Shown here piece after piece: positions 8,382 through 16,317 of a stretch of 64,000 bases of DNA (position 1 is its first letter; every line of letters begins with the position of its first letter). This stretch comes from Devosiaceae bacterium (GTDB lineage: Bacteria > Pseudomonadota > Alphaproteobacteria > Rhizobiales > Devosiaceae), in the NCBI GenBank assembly GCA_021648375.1, contig JAKISW010000005.1, forward strand, positions 39,660 to 103,659. Reading direction: 5' to 3'. Below the pieces are notes generated by a model. It was not told the DNA's origin and searched no databases. It saw only the letters and a program-made list of their open reading frames with translations. The translations under genes were made by a program, and so were the position numbers.

Positions 8382-8537
8382 GATTTTTTGCCGTTTTCCA
8401 GTGATTTGATTTTTCAAATAGGCAGTTATTTGCCCGATATTCGTTCATAAGCCCACAAATATCAGCAGGTCTTGAACAAATGCGACAATTTTTGTTGGAG
8501 TGTTTGCCCCAAAATCGTGAATAGCCCAATTAGGATT

Positions 8538-9854
8538 CTATGAATCCTTGAGCATTTGATCCTGCTTCAGGCGCATTTCGTAGAGTTTGGTGGTCTTATC
8601 AGGGGTGGCGTTATCGGAGGTGATAAGTTCGCCTTTTTTGATGGTGCGGGTGGTTTTGCCGCCCTCTAACAGGCCCACTGGAAGGCAGGATTTTTTTCTT
8701 GCGTCCTCTTTTGTCATGGTGAAAGAGCGATAGCAGGTTTCGCCAATGGCATCGAGGTTTTCTCCCGCCTGTAAATCACGTTTGGCCAGTGCACAAACTT
8801 CTGCCACAGGTCTGTTGAGCGGCACCATATCAGCCTTGCCATAAAGCATGATGCGGGCCGCAGTCAGCGGAACTTCCAGCGAAGTCAGGTGATAGGGGCG
8901 GAAAAAACCATAATAGGGACCAATACCGATATGCAAGTCGTCCATGCGTTCAACAATTCGCGCATGATTGGCTTTGGCAATTACAAAAACCCCGGGGGCA
9001 ACACCTTTGCCGATGGTATAATCGACCACGCCCTTATTGTGCAAAATTCCGCCGTCGCTTTTGGGGATAAGCACCTTGGCCAACTCGTCACGAGAGGCTT
9101 TTGGGCCATGCATGCCGGGTATATCGGGTTTTAAGCCGGTGGCATTGGCAATTGCGGCCATTTCCACGGCGGTTTTTGAACCGTCAACAAATTCCACCAG
9201 CATGCGCGGGTTCATGTTGCGTCGAAGTGCTTCTTCGCGATAATCATCAGGCACGGCATTGTGGTTTAAGGGATTGTTTTTGCCCTTTCCGGCGGCGATA
9301 ATTTCAAGGTTGAGAGCTGAGGTAAATTCTATCAGTTCCATGCAGGAGGATGGCTCATCTCCCGCTCCAAGGGAATAAATCACCCCCAATTTGTCGGCCT
9401 GACTTTTGAGATAGGGACCTATGGTAACATCGGCCTCCACATTCATCATCACGATGTGCTTGCCATGCTCCATGGCCAACAAGATATAATCTGCGGCAAC
9501 ACCGGGCTTGCCGGTTGCGTCGATCACCACATCAATTTTTGGGGTGGTGACCATTAAATTGGGGTCGTCAGTAACAGCAATTTTGCCTAAGTCCAGAGCC
9601 TTTGACATGGAGGAGGCAGAAGAAACCTCAAGAGCGTTGCTCCGGTCTCCATATGCTATTTCAATAGCGTTAAGCGCGGCAATCGGACGCCTTGTGGCGA
9701 TGGCACCAATTTTTATGCCATCCATCAGCATGATCTGGGTGACAAGATCGGTGCCCATTTCGCCAGCACCGATAATGCCGATACAAATAGGTTTGTGGGT
9801 TTCAGATCTAGTTTTTAGATCGCGGGCAATGCCTGTGAGGTGAATTTTGTTCAT
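8538..9854 (-). CDS. NAD(P)-dependent oxidoreductase with SAF domain, COG4091-like
   Basis: About 438 residues from ATG 9854 (MNKIHLTGIARDL). The N-terminal Rossmann motif GIIGAGEMGTDLV is followed by the homoserine-dehydrogenase-like core (VIDATGKPG, GAGDEPSSCMELIEF) and a C-terminal SAF domain (about residues 355-420, AKRDLQAGENLD and KKGELITSDN). Proteins of this group are annotated as predicted homoserine dehydrogenases, but several act in sugar or polyol catabolism; the substrate is unknown here. It is divergent from the hydrolase gene at 9995. The longer reading frame up to 10016 is rejected because it would overlap that gene. Confidence 0.82.
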   Translation of the reverse strand: MNKIHLTGIARDLKTRSETHKPICIGIIGAGEMGTDLVTQIMLMDGIKIGAIATRRPIAALNAIEIAYGDRSNALEVSSASSMSKALDLGKIAVTDDPNLMVTTPKIDVVIDATGKPGVAADYILLAMEHGKHIVMMNVEADVTIGPYLKSQADKLGVIYSLGAGDEPSSCMELIEFTSALNLEIIAAGKGKNNPLNHNAVPDDYREEALRRNMNPRMLVEFVDGSKTAVEMAAIANATGLKPDIPGMHGPKASRDELAKVLIPKSDGGILHNKGVVDYTIGKGVAPGVFVIAKANHARIVERMDDLHIGIGPYYGFFRPYHLTSLEVPLTAARIMLYGKADMVPLNRPVAEVCALAKRDLQAGENLDAIGETCYRSFTMTKEDARKKSCLPVGLLEGGKTTRTIKKGELITSDNATPDKTTKLYEMRLKQDQMLKDS

Positions 9855-9994
9855 GTTACAGGTAAAACCCATTTGAGAGAGCAAAACAACCGGGTTGAAG
9901 TGTAAAATAGTGGGTTTGGGATAAACAAAGGTGATGAACTGATTCAAAATCACCACTATAAATGACTCAAATAGAAATCGGGGCGAGTTAAAAA

Positions 9995-11035
9995 ATGCAA
10001 AATGAAGTTGGCACAATAGTGGAAAACGGGGTGGCCATAATCACCCTGAAGCGCGGAAAAGCCATCAACGCCCTGACCCCTGAAATGATCGAGAAAATCA
10101 GTAAATCATTGAAAGAATGGGACGAAGACCCGCTGGTAAAAATGATTTTGTTTGAAGGGGAGGGAGCGCGCGGATTTTGTGCCGGGGGCGATGTGCGCTG
10201 GACCAGAGAAAAGGTTCTGGCCGGAGAAACAGGGCTAGTTGGGAAGTTTTTTGAAGCCGAATACAAAATGAACCTGATGATCGCCACCTATGACAAGCCC
10301 ATCATAGCGTTGACCCACGGAGTGGTTATGGGTGGAGGCATCGGTTTGGCGGGACATGCCAGATATAAAATTACCACTAAAACCGCCCGGTTTGCTATGC
10401 CCGAGGCGGCAATTGGTTTGTTTTGCGATGTGGGGGTGCGCTCAATTCTTGCCGCAATACCCCGTCATCAGGCCCTGATGTTTATGCTATCTGGTTCCAT
10501 CGTGACGGCACCGGATGCGATTGCACTTGGCCTTGCAGATATTTGCATCCGGGATGAGAATTTTTCTCAAGTTCGAAGCAAGTTAGTCGCGGTGGGGGGA
10601 GCAGCAAATATTGACAGGGCGATAAAGGAAATAATGCAGTTAAATGCAATTGATCCGGGAATGGCTGTTTTTTGCGATCTGGCAGATAGATTTGCATTTG
10701 TTTTTGAAAGTGAAGACTGCGAAGAAATCTACACTCACCTTGCTCAGCATGTTTTGGATGAGACTAAACTGGCTCAGATTGCCAGTATAATTCTTGGTCG
10801 TTGTCCAACCTCCAATGTGGTTCATGTGATGGGGCTGGATGCAGCGATAAAACAGCCCTGTATCGCCAGTGTTTTGCAGACTGATCTGTCATTGGCCAGG
10901 TTCATGGGGGCTCGGGGTGATTTTATTGAAGGGGTGCGTGCTGTGCTGGTGGACAAGGATCAAAAGCCGAATTGGCAGCCAAATGATGTTGCCCTGGTGG
11001 ACAGGCAGGAAATTCTGGATGCCATTAATATCTGA
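9995..11035 (+). CDS. Enoyl-CoA hydratase/isomerase family, 3-hydroxyisobutyryl-CoA hydrolase-like
   Basis: A 346-residue crotonase-fold protein. The oxyanion segments are GARGFCAGGDVRW (about 50-62) and GVVMGGGIGLAGHARY (about 109-124), and MPEAAIGLFCDVG near 133 closely resembles the signature of 3-hydroxyisobutyryl-CoA hydrolase, whose length (about 350) also fits. That enzyme releases 3-hydroxyisobutyrate from its CoA ester in valine breakdown. The usual Pro in the FPDVG-type motif is Cys here, so I keep the substrate as probable. It is divergent from the SAF-domain oxidoreductase with 140 bp between starts. Confidence 0.8.
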   Translation: MQNEVGTIVENGVAIITLKRGKAINALTPEMIEKISKSLKEWDEDPLVKMILFEGEGARGFCAGGDVRWTREKVLAGETGLVGKFFEAEYKMNLMIATYDKPIIALTHGVVMGGGIGLAGHARYKITTKTARFAMPEAAIGLFCDVGVRSILAAIPRHQALMFMLSGSIVTAPDAIALGLADICIRDENFSQVRSKLVAVGGAANIDRAIKEIMQLNAIDPGMAVFCDLADRFAFVFESEDCEEIYTHLAQHVLDETKLAQIASIILGRCPTSNVVHVMGLDAAIKQPCIASVLQTDLSLARFMGARGDFIEGVRAVLVDKDQKPNWQPNDVALVDRQEILDAINI

Positions 11036-11059
11036 CCCAAATTATTGATTGCCCGTAAT

Positions 11060-11105
11060 TAGGGATTTATAAACCGTTCTGAGCGAAACTCCATAGGGAT
11101 TTATA
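11060..11105 (+). promoter_or_regulatory. Direct repeats upstream of the chemotaxis operon
   Basis: TAGGGATTTATA occurs exactly twice (11060-11071 and 11094-11105), 34 bp apart, within the 87-bp region before the first che-operon gene. GGGATTTAT recurs at 16229-16237 upstream of cheR. The spacing is about three helical turns, so an activator or repressor site is plausible but unproven. Confidence 0.35.
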
Positions 11106-11122
11106 CGGGGTTTGGAACTTAT

Positions 11123-11416
11123 ATGGGCGCTCAAGATATTCAAAAATTTGATTTGCCGAGTGTGGTGGATGTGGATGCCATGGACGCCATGCGCGATTCA
11201 CTGGTGAGTGCAATTGAAACTGGAAACACCAGACTGGACGCAGCTCAGGTTTCAAGAGTGGCCACAAATGCCCTGTTGATGCTGGTTAGCGCCGGACAAG
11301 GTGCCAAATCCAATGATTTCACCCTAAGCATTGCTAATCCAAGTGAAGCCTTTGAAGAGGCGGTGGAGCGATTGGGAATGGGTAATATTTTTGCTGAGTT
11401 TATTGAAGGAAACTAA
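11123..11416 (+). CDS. STAS-domain protein heading the che operon (CheS-like)
   Basis: A 97-residue protein whose pattern (DVDAMDAMRDSLVSAIETG, LDAAQVSRVATNALLMLVSAG, AFEEAVERLGM) is that of a STAS domain. In alphaproteobacterial che operons a small STAS protein commonly precedes cheY-cheA; in Sinorhizobium the equivalent is called CheS and assists CheA-dependent drain of phosphate from CheY1. Here the role is inferred from position and fold. The cheY start follows its stop by only one base, so the two are translationally coupled. Confidence 0.8.
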   Translation: MGAQDIQKFDLPSVVDVDAMDAMRDSLVSAIETGNTRLDAAQVSRVATNALLMLVSAGQGAKSNDFTLSIANPSEAFEEAVERLGMGNIFAEFIEGN

Positions 11417-11417
11417 A

Positions 11418-11777
11418 ATGCGCGTACTTACGGTTGATGATTCTCCAACCATTTTATCAATGTTGAACCACGTTTTGAAAGAGGCGGGGTTTGAAGTGGT
11501 TCAGGCAGAGGATGGGCAAAAAGGCCTTGATGCCATGAAAGGTGAAGAATTTGATGTGGTTATTACCGACATCAATATGCCGGTGATGGATGGAATTGAA
11601 TTTATTAAAAATGTTCGGGCATCCGGGGCAAAAAAGAACCTTCCTATTTTGATTCTGACCACAGAATCCTCGCCGGAAAAACGCAATCTGGGCCGTGAAG
11701 CGGGGGGGACGGGCTGGATTGTTAAGCCCTTTGACCCGGAAAAACTGATTTCGGTAATTCATCGGGTTGTTCACTAA
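11418..11777 (+). CDS. cheY: Chemotaxis response regulator CheY (first copy)
   Basis: A 119-residue single receiver domain from ATG 11418. It has the acidic pair Asp7/Asp8, phosphoacceptor Asp51 in VVITDINMPVMDG, the conserved Thr in LILTTES and Lys in WIVKPFD. It lies between the STAS protein and CheA, the place of CheY1 in two-CheY systems, where one copy often serves as a phosphate sink. Which of the two CheY proteins drives the motor cannot be decided from sequence. Confidence 0.92.
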   Translation: MRVLTVDDSPTILSMLNHVLKEAGFEVVQAEDGQKGLDAMKGEEFDVVITDINMPVMDGIEFIKNVRASGAKKNLPILILTTESSPEKRNLGREAGGTGWIVKPFDPEKLISVIHRVVH

Positions 11778-11849
11778 GGACAAGTCCAAAGGGTTTTGGC
11801 AGAAGTAAAATATTGATTTTTGCTACAAAAATATGAGCGATCTTAAAAT

Positions 11850-14078
11850 ATGAGCGATCTTGACGAATTCAAAGCTACCTATTTCGAAGAATGTTCGGAA
11901 TTACTTTTGGAGCTTGAAGAACAGTTCACCGCCATTGAGGAGGGGGACCATAGTGCCGATCGCCAAAATGCGGTTTTTCGAGCCATTCACTCTGTAAAAG
12001 GGGGAGCGGGGGCATTTGGATTTGAAAAGCTCGTAGAATTCGCCCACAGCTTTGAAACTCTTTTGGATTTTGTTCGAAACGGGCAGGTGGAACTTACCAG
12101 TGAGGTTATAACTCTATGCATTCGTTCCATTGATCTGGTTGCCGATTTTGTTGGCGCTGCCCGTGATGGTGAGGAATTGGCAGATGATTTTGGTGCAGAA
12201 GAGCTGGCGCGTTTTAAAATTCTCTCCGGTGAAGATGAAGAAGAGCCGATGGAGGAATTTGATATTGAATTTGTTCCTGTCATGGTTTCAGTCGGAGACG
12301 ATGATGAAGGTGTAACTGTAAGTGCAGATAGTGACGAGGGGGATAGTTTTGATCAGGCACCCCTGGAGGACGGGCTCAGGTACTGGAAAGTAGATTTTAC
12401 TCCCCATTATGAACTTTATGAGCGTGCAAACGACCCTTTATTATTATTTCGGGAGCTTTCGTCTCTGGGTGAGGCAAAAATTACTGCCAAATTGCTCAAA
12501 ATGCCCGAACTTGCCGATTTTGATCCGTTTGGAGTTTATTGTTCGTGGGAAGCTGAACTCCATGGCGATGGTATTACTGAAGAAGCAATTTTGGAAGTGT
12601 TTGAGTTTGTCGAGGGTGATTGCGATCTGAATATCATCTCGGTGATGGCCAATGCCGACGATGATCTGATGCCACAGGTCGACGAAGATTTAATTGCTGC
12701 GGCTGCTTCTGTGGAAGAAGTTGCAGCATCAACACATATAAATGCTCTAGAGCAGGAAAGTGGCGAAGAACCCCAAGAGCCAGACGAAAACAGTGCCGAT
12801 AAAGGTTTAAGTTTAGCGGACATGGCAGCAGAAATTGAGCCGCCTCCACCCCCCAAACCAGAAGTCAAAAAAAGCACAAAACAGGCCGCAAAAACTCCAA
12901 CTGTTCAATCAATTCGCGTTGATCTGGAAAAGGTTGACCGGGTTGTGAATATGGTTGGTGAGCTGGTTATCACCCAGTCTATGCTTACCCAGCAAATGGA
13001 TGATCAATTGCGGGCCCGCTATCAGGAAATGGTGCGCGGTGTTGAGGTTCTGGCTCAAACAACCCGCGGTTTACAGGATGCGGTGATGGCGATCAGGGCG
13101 CAACCGGTAAAATCTGTATTTTCACGCATGCCACGTCTGGTTCGTGAGCTGGCCTCAAAGACCGGCAAAAATATTCGCCTGGAAATGGTTGGTGAACATA
13201 CTGAAATTGATAAAGCCATAATCGAGCAACTTAGCGATCCATTGACCCATATGATCCGCAATTCAGCCGATCACGGGGTGGAAATACCTGAAAAGCGAAA
13301 AGCGGCGGGAAAACCTGAACAGGGAATAATTCGCATTTCAGCTGAGCAGGCGGGTGGAAATATTATAATTTCGGTCGAAGATGATGGTGCAGGTATTAAT
13401 CGGGTCAAAGTGCTTGAGCTGGCGCGGGAACGTGGAGTTGTTGGTCCGGATCAGCAATTAAGCGATGAGCAGATTGATGAATTGGTTTTTGCTCCCGGAT
13501 TCTCAACAGCGGATGCAGTGTCTGATATTTCAGGCCGCGGCGTTGGTATGGATGTGGTGATATCCAACATCAAAAAAATTGGCGGTTCGGTTCATGTGCG
13601 ATCATCCCCTGGGCAAGGCACCAAGATGTTGCTGCGTTTGCCCCTAACCCTGGCTGTTCTGGATGTAATGCTGGTGGAAGTTGGCACCGGCCCTTATGTA
13701 ATTCCGCTCAGCTCGATAGTTGAGACAGTGCTTTGTGAGCGGGCTGATTTTGGCTACGCACCAAGCGGCAGGCGGGTTTTACAGATCAGGGGTGAATATG
13801 TGCAGGTTATTGATCTTGCGGTGCGATTTGAAATGGAAACTAATCTGAAAGAGCACAAGAGGTTTGTGGTTTTGTGCGAGGGCGAGGGCAATTCTAAAAT
13901 TGCCTTGATCGTTGATCGGATTATCGGCCAGCAGCAAGTGGTTATTAAAAGTCTGGAAGAGAATTTCAGACGAATTGATGGGGTCGCCGGGGGAACAATC
14001 CTTGGGGATGGTAATGTGGCGCTAATCGTTGATGTTCAGGGGTTGAAAAATACACCTGAACAAAAGTCGGCGGCCTGA
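11850..14078 (+). CDS. cheA: Chemotaxis histidine kinase CheA
   Basis: A 742-residue CheA. Domains in order: Hpt P1 with phosphorylated His47 (AIHSVKGGAGAFGF); acidic linker; P2-like response-regulator docking domain (about 180-270); second acidic/proline linker; P3 dimerisation helix (IRVDLEKVDRVVNMVGELVI, about 353); HATPase with N box HMIRNSADHGVE near 466-477, DDGAGIN near 511 and GRGVGMDVV near 562; and C-terminal CheW-like P5. It autophosphorylates under receptor control and feeds both CheY proteins and CheB. The start region is duplicated: a 14-bp repeat puts a decoy ATG 17 bp upstream that reads only six codons. Confidence 0.95.
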   Translation: MSDLDEFKATYFEECSELLLELEEQFTAIEEGDHSADRQNAVFRAIHSVKGGAGAFGFEKLVEFAHSFETLLDFVRNGQVELTSEVITLCIRSIDLVADFVGAARDGEELADDFGAEELARFKILSGEDEEEPMEEFDIEFVPVMVSVGDDDEGVTVSADSDEGDSFDQAPLEDGLRYWKVDFTPHYELYERANDPLLLFRELSSLGEAKITAKLLKMPELADFDPFGVYCSWEAELHGDGITEEAILEVFEFVEGDCDLNIISVMANADDDLMPQVDEDLIAAAASVEEVAASTHINALEQESGEEPQEPDENSADKGLSLADMAAEIEPPPPPKPEVKKSTKQAAKTPTVQSIRVDLEKVDRVVNMVGELVITQSMLTQQMDDQLRARYQEMVRGVEVLAQTTRGLQDAVMAIRAQPVKSVFSRMPRLVRELASKTGKNIRLEMVGEHTEIDKAIIEQLSDPLTHMIRNSADHGVEIPEKRKAAGKPEQGIIRISAEQAGGNIIISVEDDGAGINRVKVLELARERGVVGPDQQLSDEQIDELVFAPGFSTADAVSDISGRGVGMDVVISNIKKIGGSVHVRSSPGQGTKMLLRLPLTLAVLDVMLVEVGTGPYVIPLSSIVETVLCERADFGYAPSGRRVLQIRGEYVQVIDLAVRFEMETNLKEHKRFVVLCEGEGNSKIALIVDRIIGQQQVVIKSLEENFRRIDGVAGGTILGDGNVALIVDVQGLKNTPEQKSAA

Positions 14079-14101
14079 TTTTTAAGTAAGGGATAGAAAA
14101 A

Positions 14102-14590
14102 ATGGAATCTTTTGAAAATCGTGAAAGTGGAGATATCGAGCACGATATTGCCTCAGGCAATTCCATGCAGCTGATCGCGTTTATGATCGGGGAGCAAATT
14201 TATGGGGTTGAAATTACCACGGTGCGTGAAATTCGCGCATGGGATGGTGCAACACCTTTGCCCAATACGCAGGAATTTGTGCGTGGTGTCATAAACCTGC
14301 GCGGAACAATAGTGCCGATATTTGACCTTAGGGCAAGGTTTGGCGACGGAATTACCAATACCACAAAAAATCATGTGGTTGTGGTCATGTCGGTTGGTGA
14401 AAAGTGGGTGGGTGTTCTGGTGGATGCGGTTTCAGACATTCTTACCATTTCGAAGAAAGATATCCATAAAGTCCCTGAAGGCGACAATATGGATTCTGAG
14501 CTTTTGAACGGCATTATTACCCATGACAGCAAAATGGTTGGCCTGATTGACCTTGATGCAATTGTTGCCGGGGTAAAGGAAGAGAGCTAA
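14102..14590 (+). CDS. cheW: Chemotaxis coupling protein CheW
   Basis: A 162-residue CheW with the two beta-barrel subdomains evident from FMIGEQIYGVEITTVREI, NLRGTIVPIFDLRARFG and GVLVDAVSDIL. It links CheA to receptors. It begins 23 bp after cheA, with aagtaagggatagaaaaa before the ATG, and closes the first run of the che cluster; a repeat element and the divergent DxxxQ-protein gene follow. Family assignment is clear. Confidence 0.94.
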   Translation: MESFENRESGDIEHDIASGNSMQLIAFMIGEQIYGVEITTVREIRAWDGATPLPNTQEFVRGVINLRGTIVPIFDLRARFGDGITNTTKNHVVVVMSVGEKWVGVLVDAVSDILTISKKDIHKVPEGDNMDSELLNGIITHDSKMVGLIDLDAIVAGVKEES

Positions 14591-14621
14591 AAACTTTGCC
14601 TGAAAATTATTCGGAGACTTG

Positions 14622-14863
14622 AGGGTCAGGACCTATTAAATTCGTACGATTCTGTTTGAAATAGAGTGTTCAGATAAGGTAAATAGCAGTGAAATCATGT
14701 CTATCACCTTATTGAACTGCAATTTGTATTAGATGCATACTATATTTCGAACCCGAACGGGCGCCGCCTATTTTGTTCATGAATGCGTTGAAAAATCTTG
14801 AAAACCATGCGGTTTCCGGCGCTTTCTCGCCTGTTCCTGACCAGAAATCATGAAACAAAATCT
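14622..14863 (+). repeat. Diverged copy 1 of the GGGTC inverted-repeat element
   Basis: The first 58 bases match the start of the element at 31667 at 53 positions. Further islands of similarity (GAATGCGTTG, CGCCTGTT, and AAACAAAATC) keep the same order through about 14863. The right-hand inverted repeat is missing, replaced by low-complexity sequence. This accounts for most of the 360-bp gene-free stretch after cheW; no coding region is seen in it. Confidence 0.75.
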
Positions 14864-14902
14864 AAAAGTCACAAAAATTGAAAGTTTTTTGGCTCTGGCT
14901 CT

Positions 14903-14950
14903 GGTTCTTGGGTTCTGGTTCTTGGGTTTTAGTTTTTGGGTTTTAGTTTT
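14903..14950 (+). repeat. Degenerate 14-bp tandem repeat
   Basis: Three near-identical 14-base units (ggttcttgggttct at 14903, then 14917 and 14931) and a partial fourth run up to the 3' end of the minus-strand gene. Preceding ggctct units suggest slippage-prone growth from a 6- to 8-bp precursor. Confidence 0.6.
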
Positions 14951-14954
14951 GAAC

Positions 14955-15368
14955 CTAGAACAGGTCGCAATCCCCACTTGGGATTTTTGCTGCCGTGCAT
15001 GACATTTCAGGTTTTGATAGTTCGTCCAGGGTCAGGTTTTGCCAGACGAATGCTGCCTTATCTTCATCAAAATGGGCGGTACGGTGACGAATTTGCTCGA
15101 TGGCAGATTTTATATTGGCGCAGCGCTGTTCAATGCGGTCCTGGGCCTGCAAGCCGATTAATATTTTGATCGCGGCATCCTGGCGAGCTTTAGAATTTTC
15201 GATAGATTTGTCCAGAAGAACTTCCAGAGCGACATTGATCGAATCCACCAGATCTTTGGTCTGGTGGATAGTTTCTTCGAGTTCTATTGCCAGCTTTTCT
15301 ATAGCCAATTTATCTAATTCCCTACATATCAAAATTTTTGAACCTGTATGAAGAAATCTATCTGACAA
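14955..15368 (-). CDS. Small helical protein with CheZ/CheT-like DxxxQ motif
   Basis: Up to 137 residues, divergent from cheD inside the che cluster. The sequence is mostly amphipathic helix (about 15-100). It carries LQAQDRIEQR, giving Asp77 and Gln81 in a DxxxQ arrangement, the catalytic motif of CheZ; the Sinorhizobium protein CheT is also reported to contain DxxxQ. The C-terminus, SGDCDLF, is an acidic-hydrophobic tail as in CheZ, where the tail docks on CheY. I infer a CheY phosphatase-type role. The start is uncertain: TTG at 15368 gives the full length, and a TTG 20 codons later is preceded by AGGGA. Confidence 0.6.
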   Translation of the reverse strand: MSDRFLHTGSKILICRELDKLAIEKLAIELEETIHQTKDLVDSINVALEVLLDKSIENSKARQDAAIKILIGLQAQDRIEQRCANIKSAIEQIRHRTAHFDEDKAAFVWQNLTLDELSKPEMSCTAAKIPSGDCDLF

Positions 15369-15465
15369 ATGCTAAGCCAATATTTCTCTTGGGTTTAATT
15401 TATCTCATCTTGTGTTTTTGGTTAGTAATTTCCTAATTTCTTTTGAGTTATCCTTGGGAAAACCA

Positions 15466-15486
15466 CTTAGGATTTTAAACCCTAAG
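15466..15486. promoter_or_regulatory. Near-palindromic operator candidate before cheD
   Basis: A 21-bp near-palindrome (outer arms CTTAGG at 15466-15471 and CCTAAG at 15481-15486, with AT-rich inner symmetry broken at one pair) lies 22 bp before the cheD ATG in the 139-bp divergent gap. It could regulate cheD and the divergent DxxxQ-protein gene. Confidence 0.35.
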
Positions 15487-15507
15487 AGATATCAGGGGAA
15501 TTTGTAA

Positions 15508-16110
15508 ATGTCGGCTTTAGGGGCGAGAGTATCAAATGGATTACGTTCAGATGAGGGGCGTGAAAAAACCGTGACGGTAAATCAGGGTGGATGCGAAGTT
15601 TCAGCCGATCAGCGTGTTACAATGGCAACGGTTTTGGGATCGTGCATCAGCGCATGTGTACGTGACAGTGTGGCAGCAATCGGGGGAATGAACCATTTTT
15701 TGCTGGCAGATCAATCCGGTAGCGCAAAAGATCGCTATGGTGCGTCGGCGCGTTATGGTGCTTTTGCCATGGAGCAATTGATCAACTCGGTATTGAGCCA
15801 AGGGACCGGGCGCAAAGGTAATCTGGTTATCAAGGTATTTGGCGGCGGCAATATAAATTCTTTGCAGGCAGATGTGGGTGCACGCAATGTGGAATTTGTA
15901 CGCGATTTTTTATTGGGTGAAGGCTATGAAATAGCTTCTGAGGATTTGGGGGGGAACTTTGCCCGCCGAATTATGTTCAAGCCGGCCAGCGGGCGGGTTT
16001 TTGTCAAGCGGCTTGATTCCGATGCGGGCAAAACCGTTGTTCGTGAAGAATTGGCTATTGCTAAAAAACGGGTTGTTGCGCCACCGGTTGACGATATCGA
16101 ATTGTTTTGA
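15508..16110 (+). CDS. cheD: Chemoreceptor glutamine deamidase CheD
   Basis: A 200-residue CheD. The catalytic Cys46 is in VLGSCISACV and His63 in GGMNHFLL, with the family GYEIASEDLGGNFAR region near residue 145. It deamidates receptor glutamines and in many bacteria helps control CheY phosphatases. The protein ends VDDIELF, very like the DCDLF end of the divergent small protein. It is separated by about 200 bp from cheR, so it may be its own transcript; the candidate palindrome lies just upstream. Confidence 0.92.
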   Translation: MSALGARVSNGLRSDEGREKTVTVNQGGCEVSADQRVTMATVLGSCISACVRDSVAAIGGMNHFLLADQSGSAKDRYGASARYGAFAMEQLINSVLSQGTGRKGNLVIKVFGGGNINSLQADVGARNVEFVRDFLLGEGYEIASEDLGGNFARRIMFKPASGRVFVKRLDSDAGKTVVREELAIAKKRVVAPPVDDIELF

Positions 16111-16317
16111 GCTTTTTTCATAAGGGCAGTGGCTGGATATTAGCTGTAAGTCAGTATTGCCGACGGAAAAATTTAATTTGCTACGCCTTTACATAAAATA
16201 AGTAAAAACCCGGTCATATTGCAGTAGCGGGATTTATCGCGACGGCAAAATTTTGTAGCGGTCGTGAAAATGTCTGCTTTTGCCTTTGGCAAACTTTAAA
16301 AATTTGAAGAATTTACG

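Noticed and set aside
9855..10016. N-terminal extension of the SAF-domain oxidoreductase
   Set aside because: It overlaps the divergent gene start at 9995 and lacks similarity; ATG 9854 begins the family pattern.
14903..14950. CRISPR-like array
   Set aside because: Units are adjacent without spacers and are degenerate; it is a simple tandem repeat.
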